The notes under the pieces: generated by a model
Told to the model about the DNA's origin: nothing
The model's database searches: none
Seen by the model: the letters and a program-made list of their open reading frames with translations, nothing else
In this document: one piece after another, positions 11,995 to 24,751 of the stretch
Numbering within the stretch: position 1 is the stretch's first letter
Layout of the letters: each line of letters begins with the position of its first letter
Position numbers and translations under genes: made by a program
Source of the DNA: Polytrichum commune
Taxonomy: Eukaryota; Streptophyta; Polytrichopsida; Polytrichales; Polytrichaceae
Assembly (NCBI GenBank): GCA_950295325.1
Contig: OX485803.1
Location: forward strand, 45,587,554-45,647,553
Length of the DNA: 60,000 nt
Direction of reading: 5' to 3'

Positions 11995-14900
11995 TCAGGA
12001 GCCTTCAACATTATATTTTGGAATATTATCAAGAACAAATTTTAACATACAATCGAATATTTCTTGGTCTCCATCAAATGCAAGTACGTGACAACCACAT
12101 GCACGAGATACCAAAATTGAACCTCATGTAGAGCAGGTGAGGTCGATAATATGACCACCTTTTGGAGATAGATATTCCATGAAGATTTGGATAAAAACGA
12201 AGAGTTATTTGCTATCTACCTCTCCATGTCCTTCTCATAATTTTATCTTTCATGATAAGGTCATTATCTGTCACCATATTGATTGCTACATTTGTAATAG
12301 ATATGTCCATTTCAAGGCCCTCAAACTTTAGAAACTTAAAATTTTGTTGACGTTTTGTAAGAACATTTTATCTTCAGGCAATAATGTATGCAAAAAAAAT
12401 TACTCCACAAATAAGTAAAAGACATATTGAAAAGATATTCAAGTTAAAATATACATTCAAGTTAAAAATATTACAAACTTTGATTGGTATACTTACCTTT
12501 TGCCCTGGATTATCTGGATCAACAAGATGACCATTTGCATTGATGTTATAGATTATCTTTTTGACCATCATTTGTGCTTGATTGAGGCATGAATTGACTT
12601 TTCACCGATTTTTAGAATGAATAATACTGAAAATAACAATGACATCATTATCTAAAAGATATGTGTGTGCAACAGACATTGGCGTAAGAAATGCTTTATT
12701 CTGCTTGACATTCCAAGATGGTAATGTATTAGATGCTCCAGTTATGGGAACCGGAAGCACATTATAGATGTCAATAAAAATGAAATCTATAACATTGGTC
12801 ATTTTTGAACATGTAATAGAATTTACACGATCATCGGAAACTTGAAAACATATGATACAAAAGATATCATAATAAATATAATTTTGATTAAATTTATTGA
12901 AATCAATATATACTAAAACAAATTCAAATGAATTGAAAAAAAAAAAAAAAAAATACTTGTTTGATGAATTTCATAGTTTGAATTCATTTAGGTGGTCCCG
13001 GATCTTGATTGGAGAGAGATCCAGTAGAATGTTTGGATTTGTTTGCAGCGCGTTGGTTGGTCAAAAACAATAAACTCTTAGAAATGACCAATTCTCTATG
13101 TGTTGCAGTGACCTCAAAATCAATGGCATCAAAATTAGAACTCAAAATCAGTTGTGTTTGGATTGATGCAAAAGGTTGCAAAATTGTTGATGTTGTGAGA
13201 TGAAAAATATGCTTATCATATGCCAAATAAAATGTAAAATGAATAGTTTATTGAAGAGAAGAAGAAAATGGTATTTTTTGGAAAAAAATTGGATGTAAGA
13301 TAGAAAAAAAAAATGAACAAACTGTACGTGAAGAAGGGAAAGATGCATGATCATACTATAAAAAAGCTTCAAATGTTACTTCTGTTTGTGGTGCATCAAC
13401 ATTCTTTGATTTCTTGCTGCGTTTAGATGGTGGAGGTAGTCTGGCATCTTGGTGATTTTGTGTTTGTGAATCTGTGATTGGAGATCCATTGTATCTTTTC
13501 AATGAATTGGCACAACACCAAGAGAATCTCGTAATAATAATTCTTCTGTGAGAGTATTAGCTTTGGAAAAATCAAGGTACCATCCCCAATCGTCAAAATG
13601 AGGCCCAGTTCATTCCTGAAGGATTTTTGCATTGTACATGCAATGTTCAGAAGATATATCCTTCCAAATCTTTATGAAATTTGGAAACTCCGTCAGACAT
13701 TTATTTAGAATCGATACGAATCAAAAATATCTATTGTCAATTAAAATACATCATATTAATAATACATATATATTTGTTCATATAATGTAATAAAAAATAA
13801 ATTTAAAAGAACATCAATAATAAAAACAAACTTGAATATTCTTCGTTTCGAAGCAAGTTCACCAAAATGTTGTTCCTTTCATGAATTTTTTTCTTGATAA
13901 GTCCAATTTGAAATTTATGATGGAAGAAAAATTTCATAGCAATATTCTTCCATTTATTAATATATTTGTATTATGAATTAATTGTCGGCTAAACCGAAGA
14001 CTCCTCATCACATAATCCTGCCAATATACCTGAGTATTCTTGTAAAGTATGTTTTTCTAACTGGGCCCTGAATGAAGCTTTGTGCAAGCATTCATCGAAG
14101 ACCATATCAAAAAATGATGATATAGGAAAACATAAAGGATCATAGATAGAGTTGTTCTATAATTTTAGCCAAAAAACCTTGTATTCAGGATCAACAACAC
14201 AAATAGCGAGAGAGTGCGTCATTTCAATAATAAGAGAATTGTCATAGTGAAGTTGAACTTGTTCAAGAAAAACATGAGTAAGAATAGGATCGGCAATTTG
14301 AAGTTGTTTAACAAAAGATGTATATAGCTTATGGCGTTTCTCCTTAATAGTTTTATTGATAGCAATGCCAACAACTTTTGATGTTCTTTGCTTAAGGGGT
14401 GTGATTTCGTTGTATTTTCCAAGTCTTCAGCTTCTATAAGTTCTTGCTAAAACATACAACAACAAAATAAAAACACATGAGAAGAATAAAATGAACTTTA
14501 CAAAAAATATTAAAAGATTATAATATAGAAAAGACAAGTAGTATACTTACACTGTACATGTAGTCCAAGAAGACGTTACAAGTGAGCGAATACTATGTGT
14601 CTTTGGGCTTCATAAGATGTTTTTGATACACATCGTCATGAAGTTGTTTTTTTTTTTAAATGAAAGACACGTACTCCCAATATGTTGCATACGAACAAGA
14701 GTGTGCACAAAACTGGTAGAGACATAAGAATTTTCAGTAGATCTGCAACAAACATGAAAAATTGAATGTTAATTTTGAAACACATATCATAAACGATAAA
14801 TTTAATAAAATCAGAGAAAGAATCATATTTTTTTGTGTCGTGCATAGCGCTCAAAAGACTTAGGATCTCATCTTTTGAATCCAAAATGATTGAATCAACA

Positions 14901-15590
14901 TGCACATGTCTTGAATAATAATTTTTATGTACTCGATCGATATAGGGTTTCTATGCCGATAATTTATGATTTTCATCCCTAACAAAAAAACATTTTTTTT
15001 AAACAATAAAGGGCGGGATCAGATTCAAGCATATCTTCAAATATATTATTGGCTTTTATCCAATGAGCAGATCATGAAGAAAGAAGGTCATAAGTAGCAT
15101 CTTGAGAGAAACCCGTCTCATTGATTTCAGACAAATAAAATACATAATCTACATCTTGGTAGTCATTGAAAAATTTGCCTTGAAGCTTGAGAATGTCAGT
15201 CTTCGGAGCAAGACGAACAACAAGCATTGCAATCATACGACAAAAAGGCACACAAAAACGAACTACGCGTAACTCACTAATGATAGCGCTAGCATTCACT
15301 TTCTGTTTGGTCATAATATCAAAATCTTAGCCTGATAGGAAAAAATATTATTGTCTTCAGAAGCTTCAAGAACCTCATCATGAAAATTTGAAGAAACAAC
15401 ATCATTGTGAATTTTTTGTCACTCTTCTTCCTACATCGATTAATCTTTCTTCTTCCTACATCGACTAGTCTTTCTAATCTTAAGTTGAGTAGGAACATGA
15501 AGACTTGTTTCAAAAAGTCGCGGTTCACGATCATTAACATTTGCAGAAGAAGGAGAATGTTGGGTCTCCGAAATTTCCATATTTCCACCC
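11995..15590 (-). pseudogene. decayed beta-class DNA amino-methyltransferase-like gene of the MULE
   Basis: Read on the - strand, scattered frames give pieces of one protein. Near the N-terminal side are ISETQHSPSSANVNDREP (15.5 kb), VDSIILDSKDEILSLLSAMH (14.9 kb) and TSKVVGIAINKTIKEKRHKL (14.35 kb), then a nuclear-localisation-like PPPSKRSKKSK (about 13.42 kb). Next comes VIDFIFIDIYNVLP (about 12.77 kb), which looks like methyltransferase motif IV with DPPY degraded to DIYN. An exon ends VDPDNPGQK at a GTAAGT donor (about 12.5 kb). The last part, from about 12.2 kb to a stop at 11,995, reads IQIFMEYLSPKGGHIIDLTC, a one-codon stop, then LVSRACGCHVLAFDGDQEIF, which fits motifs X and I (S-adenosylmethionine site). 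The order IV then X-I is that of beta-class N4-cytosine/N6-adenine methyltransferases. Stops and shifts make it a relic. The identification is by motif; a host origin is not excluded. Confidence 0.6.
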
Positions 15591-15799
15591 CAAAAAGAAA
15601 AAGAAAAACTTAGTATATATAATAAATAATAACAAAATGAGTTTCATATATAAAAGCATAATGCAATAGACATTAAAAATAAATAAAAATATATGAAAAT
15701 GATAGAGTGTAGTGGTAACAACATACCCAATGAGAGTGAATTTAAAGTTCGTATAATGCAATGCAATATAATAATATAATGAATCAAAAAAATGAGAGG

Positions 15800-16375
15800 T
15801 GAAGGGAAATGGACAGGGCATTAACGCCCTACCTACATAAAGAGAGGCAATTGAAGGTGTATATAATGTTAAAAAGAACATGAAAGAATTTTGCAAAATT
15901 AAGAAAACTTATGACAGTTGAAGAGGAAGGACTAAGGCATTAACGTCTCACCCAATGAGAGGCAAGTGAAGGTATATGTAATGTTAAAAAATAACATTAA
16001 ATAATTTTGAAGAACCAAAAAAACATGTGACAGTTGAAGGCGAAATGATAGGGCATTAACCCCCTATGCAATGAGAGCCAATTGAAGGTGTGTATAACGC
16101 TACAAAAAACATGAAATAATTTTGAAAAACCAAAAAAACCTATGACAGTTGAAGGCGAAAGGGTAGGGCGTTAACGCCCTATCTAATGAGAGCCAATTGA
16201 AGGTGTGTATAATGTTAAAAAATAATATGAGATGATTTTGAGAAATAAAAAAGACATGTGATAGTTGAAGGCGAAGGGGTAGGACGTTAATGCCCCACCT
16301 AATGAGAGCCAACTGAAAGCTTATATAATGAAATGAAAAAATAGAAATGATTAAAAAAAAAATTCTTGGACTACT
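15800..16375. repeat. 116-bp tandem repeat, five units, with GGGCGTTAACGCCC palindrome
   Basis: Units starting GTTGAAG are at 15,917, 16,033, 16,148 and 16,264, with a first unit from about 15,800: a period of 115-116 bp. Each has a palindromic core; the best is TAGGGCGTTAACGCCCTA at 16,164-16,181. Each then reads AATGAGAGCCAATTGAAGGT, a TATAATG stretch and an A-rich tail. Single core copies also occur near 16,770 and 16,880. The array lies between the two divergent gene relics of the MULE. Confidence 0.85.
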
Positions 16376-17240
16376 TATGACATGTTATGGAAATAAAAGA
16401 TTTGAGTTCTTAAACCATTTTATAATGAGTTACACTCGTGGAGGAGAAAAAGATTTCGGAAGTTTCTAAAATGTAGCCTGTGGATAGATTTTGTAGAAAT
16501 CTACAATGTCGCCAATTTCAGTACTTTTGAAAAATTCTTGTAATTTGATGTTTGAAGAAAAGAATATGATTTTTTTTAACAAGTACGCAAGCTGATGATG
16601 TCTATGAACAAAATAATTCAAATAATTTTTTTTGACAAGCGTGAGGTACACTCTACCAAAGAATTGTGAAATCTATGAGTTTTTTTTTAAATAAATAAAT
16701 AAATAATAAATTTTTAGCTTGCTTCATATTCTTACACTATACACTTCAGTTGGGGTTGTTGGGTAAGGCATTAACGCCCTACCTCATTGACCTTAACTGT
16801 GCTCCAAAAATTGGCTTCCAATGGGTATGCATGCATGCGGTTGTTTGGACATCAGTTAATGTCAACGAGGTAGGAAGTTAATGCCCTACCTTTGCGATCC
16901 CAACTAATACCAGAATTGCCACATGTAAGGTGCATTACGCTTATGTTTGTTTTTGTATTCATTACGGTCACGGAACATCCGCAAACATTCAATGGAGTTT
17001 GTATCTCTTTGTACATACTTAAGTTGAGGTGATGAAGTAGGGCGTTTCCTCTTTAATCTCTCCGGTGCTACAACAACAATGTCTTCCGACCTCATCAAAC
17101 ATACTCATATGCTTCGTGTTTTCCATATCCTTCTACCTTTTTTTCTTTTGTACCTTCATATGTTTCATTTGTTTATACTTATATATTGCAAATATGGGTT
17201 TCCAATCTGTCACATTCTTACAACACATTCTTTGTCTTAT
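16376..17240. other. spacer between the divergent MULE genes
   Basis: AT-rich DNA with no recognisable gene. It contains isolated AGGCATTAACGCCCTACC-type motifs (about 16,766 and, inverted, about 16,872) and GTAGGGCGTTTCC at about 17,036, which look like outlying cores of the 116-bp array. Confidence 0.5.
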
Positions 17241-17525
17241 TTTATTTTATTTTATTTCTATCTTCTCCACATTGTCCTAGATGTATATCTTTATATTGAC
17301 TACATTCAAATTATTACATTTTCATAAAGTTTTATATTATTTTTGTTAAATATATTTGTTTTGTGTTACCATTATTTCTTATTTTATTTTATTTTATTTC
17401 TATCTTCTCCACATTGTCCTAGATGTATATCTTTATATTGACTACATTCAAATTATTACATTTTCATAAAGTTTTATATTATTGTTGTTAAATATATTTG
17501 TTTTGTGTTACCGTTATTTCTTACT
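17241..17525. repeat. tandem duplication of about 142 bp
   Basis: The text TCTTCTCCACATTGTCCTAG and what follows occurs at 17,261 and again at 17,403, nearly identical through GTTTTGTGTTACC. It looks like a recent two-copy duplication in the 5' region of the transposase gene. Confidence 0.85.
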
Positions 17526-18258
17526 TATTTTCGACAGAATATTTTTAACTATCAATTTCCAATGTGTCTATCTCACATGAACTTGGCGTTTATTTCGATC
17601 ATCCGTGTTGCAATTGGCATCCAATGATCGAGTTATTTCTACGCATCTTTCATTCTACTTTAGTTTTTATTATACCCGCCAAATTTCCCTGACACCCCAA
17701 CCTTCCTCAATCTTCTCCAACCACTTGGCTTTATTTAGAATTGCCAATTATTTATATTCCCGGCCAAATCTAATGGTTTCTACATCTACATCCACACTGC
17801 ACTACCATAATTCAAAATTTTGCCAACTTGTTTATTATTTAACACCATTTTCTCCATGATATTCGTGCCCTCATTTATCTTGTGTTCTTATTTTCTATGA
17901 CATGCATTTTTTTTAATCTTCATATAATAAACTTATAATTCACATCTCCATTATGGGTTGGGGTTCCATATGGTTTAGTTTCTAGAGGAGATATTTTTTA
18001 GGATTTGGTTTAAGGTTGTATGCCTTGCCCACAAATATTCTTTGACTATAATTTTGATTTGTTTACTTCTGTATTATTAGATACTATGGTATCACACGTT
18101 TTGAACTCCATCCATTATTATACTATACATCACTCAATACAAATAACTCCACCGATTCAATGTTATTGTGATGTGATGTTTATCTATCACTTTGTTTCTC
18201 CATGGCTATCATTAGAGCTCATGAATCTTTTGTTCCTTTCATGATGATGGTCATGTAG

Positions 18259-21200
18259 GTGTTTTGGAGGTTGCTAAGTTTGAGGTTCAACTTCCAAGTA
18301 GGAACCATGTATTTAGAGCAGGAGATGTATTCTGCGGATGGAGAGGTGTATGAGACGATTTTGGTTCAAAAAAACAGAACTGAGATTGGTTCCATATGGA
18401 TTTTAGGGCCTGGTTCATTTAGGGTGATAGGTCTTTCTGAGTCTCAGATGCAAGCTTCAATTGTCATATTGACAAATGAATCCGGCACATCCACAGTTCA
18501 AATTCCCTCTGTTGCACATATTAAATTGGAGCCCATTGATGATAGTGTATTTGTGCTATCAGATTTAGAAGATGATATTTGTGCATCAGTTGATCTTTCA
18601 GACATGTCGCCATTTTTATTTAGAAGTGTTAATTCTACTATTTCACAACTTCCCATGCATGTAGCCAAATCACCATGCAGTCTTATGTAGGGGAGGTTGG
18701 TTTGCTAGAGCATACCTTCTCAACGTCCTCCACTACACCCTTCACCTTTATCTATAGGCTTGACTATCGTTGATGCCTTAAAGCTCACAAAGTCAAGAAA
18801 AAAAAAGTCAAAATCAGATCTCACATCCATTGATTTTGACAATATAAATGTTCATGATGTCAAGTACTTACCATCTTTTTTTAATGGCAATTTTTTGTTT
18901 ATCTTGCCCCTTGTGGCAAATGGAGTTCCAAATACATATGGTTGCTTAATGGATGGCATGGACAAGATATGCGACGGTCATCCTTGGTGCATTACTAAAA
19001 TCACAAATATCCAAAACGATTTTGGACTGTCTTTCCGACATTCTACTTGTGCATGTCATTTTCAATGTCATAACAATTTTGTAATTACATGCATCAAAAT
19101 GGGAGTGTGCGGAATAATACCGAATGGGCTGGTTCAACTCTTCTCCCATTTGTTGTGGGTAATATTGCCCTTACTAGGTCCACTATTGAGTGTAAGGTAT
19201 GTTGTTCTACACCTATGTGTATTGCTTTGTGCCATGCTCGAATAATATACATTCACTCTACATCCGTTGAAAAGTCGGAAGGGGGGGTATGGAGAATTCT
19301 TGGATTATGTTTGACCATGTCAAACGTTTGAAGGACTGGACAACAATGACTTGCCATGTGTACAACAATCAATACTGGAAAGTGCTAATCATTACATGTT
19401 GTGACATACAATCTCAAGATGGTGTAGCACAAACTCTGTTTTGGGAATATTTGAATGTTGTCATGGGGGAGAATAATGTACCAAACGTAAACTTTAAAGG
19501 GTTATGACAGACAATGCTCAAGCTAATTGGATTGCAGTGAAGATGATTTACGAGGACGGTGACCCGAGTCTACCCATGGTTGCACATGTCTTTTCACTGG
19601 TCTGCGAGCTTGGATAAGGTGATCCAAAAATATATCAAACCATCATTGCAGTGTCAATACAAGCAAATATGCAAGAATTACAAAGACGCGAAAACAATGA
19701 ACGACGACGAAACTAAGTATCATGTGATTCATTCTTGGTGGTTGTCATCCGGAGCTGCCTCAAAGAAGGTATCCTCGGCCTTTCAGAGTGGTTGGGTTTT
19801 TGGCACTTCCGTTACAGACAATGGGGTGATTATATGTTATTTGTAAGTATATACCAAACTTTGTTATTCAATGTCAATCATTTTTTTTCCATTTATATAT
19901 ATATATCATATTTTTATTATCCTCATATTTGTATGTTATTCAAAGGATATGATAATAGAAGAATGTGCAGAAATGTCAACATGCAATCTTGCAGAGACTG
20001 TACACAACAAATGGCTCCAACAGTCCAACAACAAGATGACTTGTTTATATACAACTACAGTGGACGACATGATCTGTGCTTTCATGCAAATCACAAATTA
20101 CCGGGTATGGTTAAAAAAAATGGTTTGATGGTAAAGAACCTGATTCGGCGTCCTTGAAACTCAAAGTGGTTGTCAGGTGTGGAGATCCAAAAATGTTGGT
20201 TGATGCCATTAAGTCTTATCTAGGGGCAGAAGATGTCAACACCAGATATTGTGCATTGGAAGGGTCCGAGCTCTTTGGTTCCACCAAATGCAACTTCAAC
20301 CTACCACCGGGTGCTAATTGTGACTTTCATCAACCCGACAAAGTGAAATATTCCATTCTTCGCCCCAACACCTGAGCAACTCGTCAATGTATAGAAGAAT
20401 TATTGAATTCTGTAGAGCATGGTGTAGTTCATACTACATCCATGTTAGAGACTAATTGTCTTACTTCTTAGTGACACATTGCAAGATTGCCACCCAATTC
20501 AGTCAAATGATGTTGGGCACTGTAGGCCATTACAAGAACTATGTGCAATGCCAAAGTCAGGAATGACAAACATGGCACACCTGCTCCGACATACAAAGGG
20601 TTCAGGAAGGAATTTCGTTCTCCCAACAATGTGAAGTATGAATTTTGGTTTTGCCCTGACGACATCAAGCGTTGTATGAATGGTAGTAAGAAGAAGTATG
20701 TGTTGGATTAGCCTATAGTACCCAACACATGGCCAGTGAAGATAGGTACCAATCCATTGAGAGAGGAGATTTTGGCGCTTAAGGACGCCGGATTCCAACT
20801 ACAACAGAGGCAGGATTGTCCCCTCGTTGTAGGCTTTTAACAATCGCAACCCTCCCCATCCCTCACTTGCATTTTTGTATGCCACCAAACCCAGACGCCC
20901 ACCCTGCATTCACATTTAGGAAGACAGTGCGTCGCAATCCAACAACACCGTCAGCGGATCACAAAAACAAATGAGAGAGCGCCAGACTCATGGACGGTTA
21001 CTATGTGGTCAAGGTTGCTGCTATTCCATACCCGGGCTTTGGAGTGATAATCAACATTGTCTCCAAAGAGGATATCACATACCGAGTCACAAATGGCGAC
21101 ATCCCATATTGCACATGCCCGGATTTCATGAAAATGTCCTCTCATGCATTGGGAAAGAAAGGGAAATGAGTGTATTGCAAACATCTTTATTATGTATTTA

Positions 21201-21315
21201 GATTTTTGTGCAAGGTGGATTACGAGAGTGACAAGTTCATTCATGCACCTACATATACCTAGAACGAGGTCATGCGACTACTTGAACTTGCTGGTGTTAT
21301 AGAGTGTGAGTAGTA
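18259..21315 (+). pseudogene. MULE transposase, broken
   Basis: Successive frames give one MULE-type protein. An N-terminal part is open at 18,259-18,690. From 18,868 it reads SFFNGNFLFILPLVANGVPN, then MDGMDKICDGHPWC and CKVCCSTPMCIALCHARIIY, a Cys-rich segment. The transposase core is at about 19.5-19.85 kb with MTDNAQANWIAVKMIYEDGD, FHWSASLDKVIQKYIKPSLQ and SWWLSSGAAS. Downstream blocks are KLKVVVRCGDPKMLVDAIKS and YCALEGSELFGSTK (20.16-20.37 kb) and a SWIM zinc finger at 21.0-21.3 kb (CTC...CKH). Breaks include frameshifts around 19.5 and 19.77 kb, a TGA between the two halves of the SWIM finger (21,168-21,170, a likely TGG to TGA change), and a TAG at about 21,260. A GTAAGT donor at about 19,843 suggests at least one intron. 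It is certainly a MULE family member and not functional as read. Confidence 0.85.
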
Positions 21316-21549
21316 TTGCAAGTGTTCCATTAAGCCACATGTATAAAAATGTCAATAAATGACATGTATTGGTTTGGATTGTTATAATAAAAATCAACAT
21401 TGGACCGGGAGTATTCCAAATGATCCATGATAATACGCCTCCTTTATTCTTGCCTCATTTAAAATGTTTCCAACTTACAATTGAAAATATGCAATTAATG
21501 TAGTACTGAATTTAGTCTTTGAACCCTAAACCCGTGCACCTTTATTAAA

Positions 21550-21659
21550 TTTGGATTCATTATTCATGTGATCCTGCTCATTGCTCATGTGTTACCGCTC
21601 ACTGCTCATGTGTTACTGCTCACCGCTCACTACTCATTGCTCATAAGATAGCTTCCCTC
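21550..21659 (-). repeat. right terminal inverted repeat of the MULE
   Basis: CTCATTGCTCATGTGTTACC, CGCTCACTGCTCATGTGTTA and CACCGCTCACTACTCATTGC run into CTCATAAGATAGCTTCCCTC, which ends at 21,659 just before the second GGAAAGCTA. It is the inverse of the left end. Confidence 0.8.
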
Positions 21660-21668
21660 GGAAAGCTA

Positions 21669-24600
21669 GCAAGGGTCGCAACACTATGGCATGCACCTGC
21701 TCGGCTCGCCATTGGCCCAATATGCTCCTCATAAAAGCAGTGTCCGGGGAGATTTTTGGGCATAATGGGTCAAGATCTTATTGTTTCCAATATAATTAGT
21801 TACATGTTGATATCTTTTGGTTTATCTTTATTAAATAGAGGAATATTATGCCAATTCCTCTAAAATGATGGGTAATTTTCTTGAAGTCTTGAACCTTAAC
21901 CGATTATTTCTCATACTCAACTGGTTCATCTATGATTAGCAGTGAGTTCCCCCATACATTGTATAGAAGGCTTCCAACCCCTTGATCCCTTTCCCACACA
22001 ACCACCAAAACCATCAAACTCCACTTCATCAAATTCACATATTACCATGACCATTTTCTAGAAACGGCCATACATGGAAAATGTACAAGTACACCCCACT
22101 CCTTGCCGCTATTGCCACTGGCGGCTGGCAATTCACCCGTTTATTTTCCTTATAGCCAGACAAAATAGGGCAAAATTCTCACTACCACACTCACAACCTT
22201 TACCAATCGATTCAAACTCCCATCTAGACATATCAGCATTATGCAAGCCTAGTTACACACCATTGGCCATCATCCCTAACAAACGTAAACTCGAAACCCA
22301 ACAACACCGAAAGGTGGAAGTAGCCGGCGAGTGAAGTGACTCTCCATTCACACTTGCCTCCATGGGAGACCGGTGGATTTTATCTATCTAAGCTAGAAAG
22401 AAAACACACAAGACATGGATTGTGTCTTGATTCTACTCTACATTCTTATCCAGGCTGGATAGCCTTGATTATATCACATTCCAAATTTCACGAACGACTC
22501 CCTTCCATTCTCAATAGAATAGTGAGTATTAAGCCTAAAGTTAGTCACTTATCTTGATCCGACACCAAAGTGTGGGTTAAGGATGGGTAAGTGTGAATCT
22601 AAAAATGGACACCAAAAATATCTGCACTTAAAGGAGGTTGGATTAAGTGCCCTAAATTGTTAGGTATTTAAGGTTTAGTAGAAAATGTACTTGGCGGGAC
22701 CTATATTAAATTTACACGTTTAAGAAAATCATTATATTTCATCTTTCTCTTTCACTTCAAAAATTTAGAGAACATTTAACAATCGATTCTAGTTGGCCTA
22801 TAACTGTTGAGCCAAAAAAACTATATATTGTAAAGTCCACATGTTGTATCTCCAAAACAAAAAGGGGTGGGGGGTGTTAGCAAGTGTGGGACCCTTTGTT
22901 TATTAACCCCCTATACAGACAGTTTTCATGGTCAACAAGAAGAGTATGCACATACTAATTATATACTACGTAATATTCCCGTGGATGTATATGACAATTT
23001 TGAACATTTTAGTAAATTTCCTCAATTATGTGTACATAATATAAGTCATTGAAAGAAAATAGGCATTTGTTGTATATATGCGCGTAAATCATTTTATTGA
23101 CAAAGTTGTTGAAGTGTATGTATCATACGAGGGAGCACAAAATATGTTTCATGGATGAATACATATGAATTTTATGAGGGTATAAGGTAAATCTAGATGA
23201 AGTCAAATTTTCTTGGAGAACCTGAGGGGGGCCTTGGGTTGCATCACAACCTCAAATGTTTGTATTCCATGTTTGCCAACCACCATATTTGTGTAGTTGA
23301 GAGATTTAGTGTATGCCATGTTTGGCAATTAGAATTGTCCAACATTCATGCATAAATCCAAATATACTTAAATCCTAGTTCTACAGAATTTAAAACTTGT
23401 AGTTATTTACATGTATGGTAGTGTCACTAGATTTTGAAGCATAACTTTTTTTTTACAAAATTTTGTTTTTAAAAATGTGAAGTTCATTGTGGCTTATGTA
23501 GAGCTAAAGGATTCTAGAAATTGTAATAGTACATTTTCCAGTCAATTGAATTGCAATATGACTTGATCTAAAAGATCGATTGACTCAGATTAAGGTTCGC
23601 AATTTATTTATAAAATCTAAACTCCTTACAACAACTACAAACCATGATATTATATTAAAGCTTGGTTGTGATTATGGTATGTGTTTTTTGAACAAACATG
23701 AAGCTAAAATCATAAAGAACAAAGTGTAGCAAGAAAAACTCTAATTAAGTTTGGTGTGTTGGGAAGGTTTCACGATGCGTAAAATTTTTGGTAATTATTG
23801 GATGGAGTTTAGGGATCCAAATTGACTTGATGGACCACCCATCAAACATGTAGATTGGCTTATATTTGTATAAAAAAGGAACCACCAACAAGTGCACATA
23901 CGATCATACTGATCATTTGATGACATACATAGAAACAATAATTGTATTAGTTTTAAGAGAAAGCATGGTCAAGTATAAGGAAAAAATGCTCTGGTATACT
24001 AAAACCACAATTTTTTGTTCAGATGCCTTAAAATAGCAATAAAATGTTGTTTAAATTTTATTTTTTTATTGCACCCTCTATTTTGTATTAGGTACTCAAA
24101 TATATAATATCAAAATGAGATCTTCAAAACTTATCATTAAAAGTGCTACTCAAAAGATAATGGCTAAATCTAGTTTTAGACTTAGATTTCATAACATCAA
24201 GTTTTAAAGTTGAATTTTTCCCATATTCCTTGAATTAATTATAAAATTGAGGGAAAATTTACAAAAATTTGTAGAAAAACATCAATTTAATAGAATTTTA
24301 TCACGTGTGAAAATAATTTTAGATAATTGTGTGTTCAATATATCTACTTGCATACTACTTGCACCGTCTTGTAAAATATGTGGACTTTTCTTGATTTTTT
24401 TTTTGTGACCATAAATTGCTTGGCTTAGTAGATCAATGTGTCTTTCAAATGTTTATGATTTTTTACTTCACAAAAAAAATTCAAAGTTAGTACATAGTTT
24501 TGAATCACTTTCACTTAACCCTACGCATGATAATGAAGTTGTGTACTTGACTGTGCTTGTGCCCCTTTTATGACATATATTGTAGACTTAGATCCTTATG

Positions 24601-24719
24601 AGTGTCATCGGGGGAATGAAAATGTCTTCAACAACTTTATTGATAAATGCTAGGATTTTGTATTCTACATATAATAAGTGTGGAATGCTATTTAAAAGTA
24701 TACTTGTATACTTTTGTTA

Positions 24720-24751
<32 letters not shown>

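Larger units (their letters stand above)
10703..21659. mobile_element. Mutator-like element (MULE), about 11 kb, complete boundaries
   Basis: The sequence GGAAAGCTA occurs exactly at 10,694-10,702 and 21,660-21,668, a perfect 9-bp target-site duplication as expected for MULEs. The ends are inverted relatives: GGGGGAGTGCTATCTTGTGAG on the left and, read inward from the right, GAGGGAAGCTATCTTATGAG. Inside each end are arrays of a GAGCRRTGAG-like decamer. The interior holds a MULE transposase relic on the + strand (18.26-21.31 kb) and a methyltransferase-like relic on the - strand (12.0-15.6 kb), separated by a 116-bp tandem repeat. The whole element is much more AT-rich than its flanks. Both genes carry stops and frameshifts, so the copy is dead. 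Confidence 0.85.

Noticed and set aside
16904-17098. A small - strand frame reading MMRSEDIVVVAPERLKRKRP
   Set aside because: It could be the N-terminal exon of the methyltransferase-like gene, since it is basic and lies upstream on the same strand. No splice link could be established, so it is not listed as a gene.
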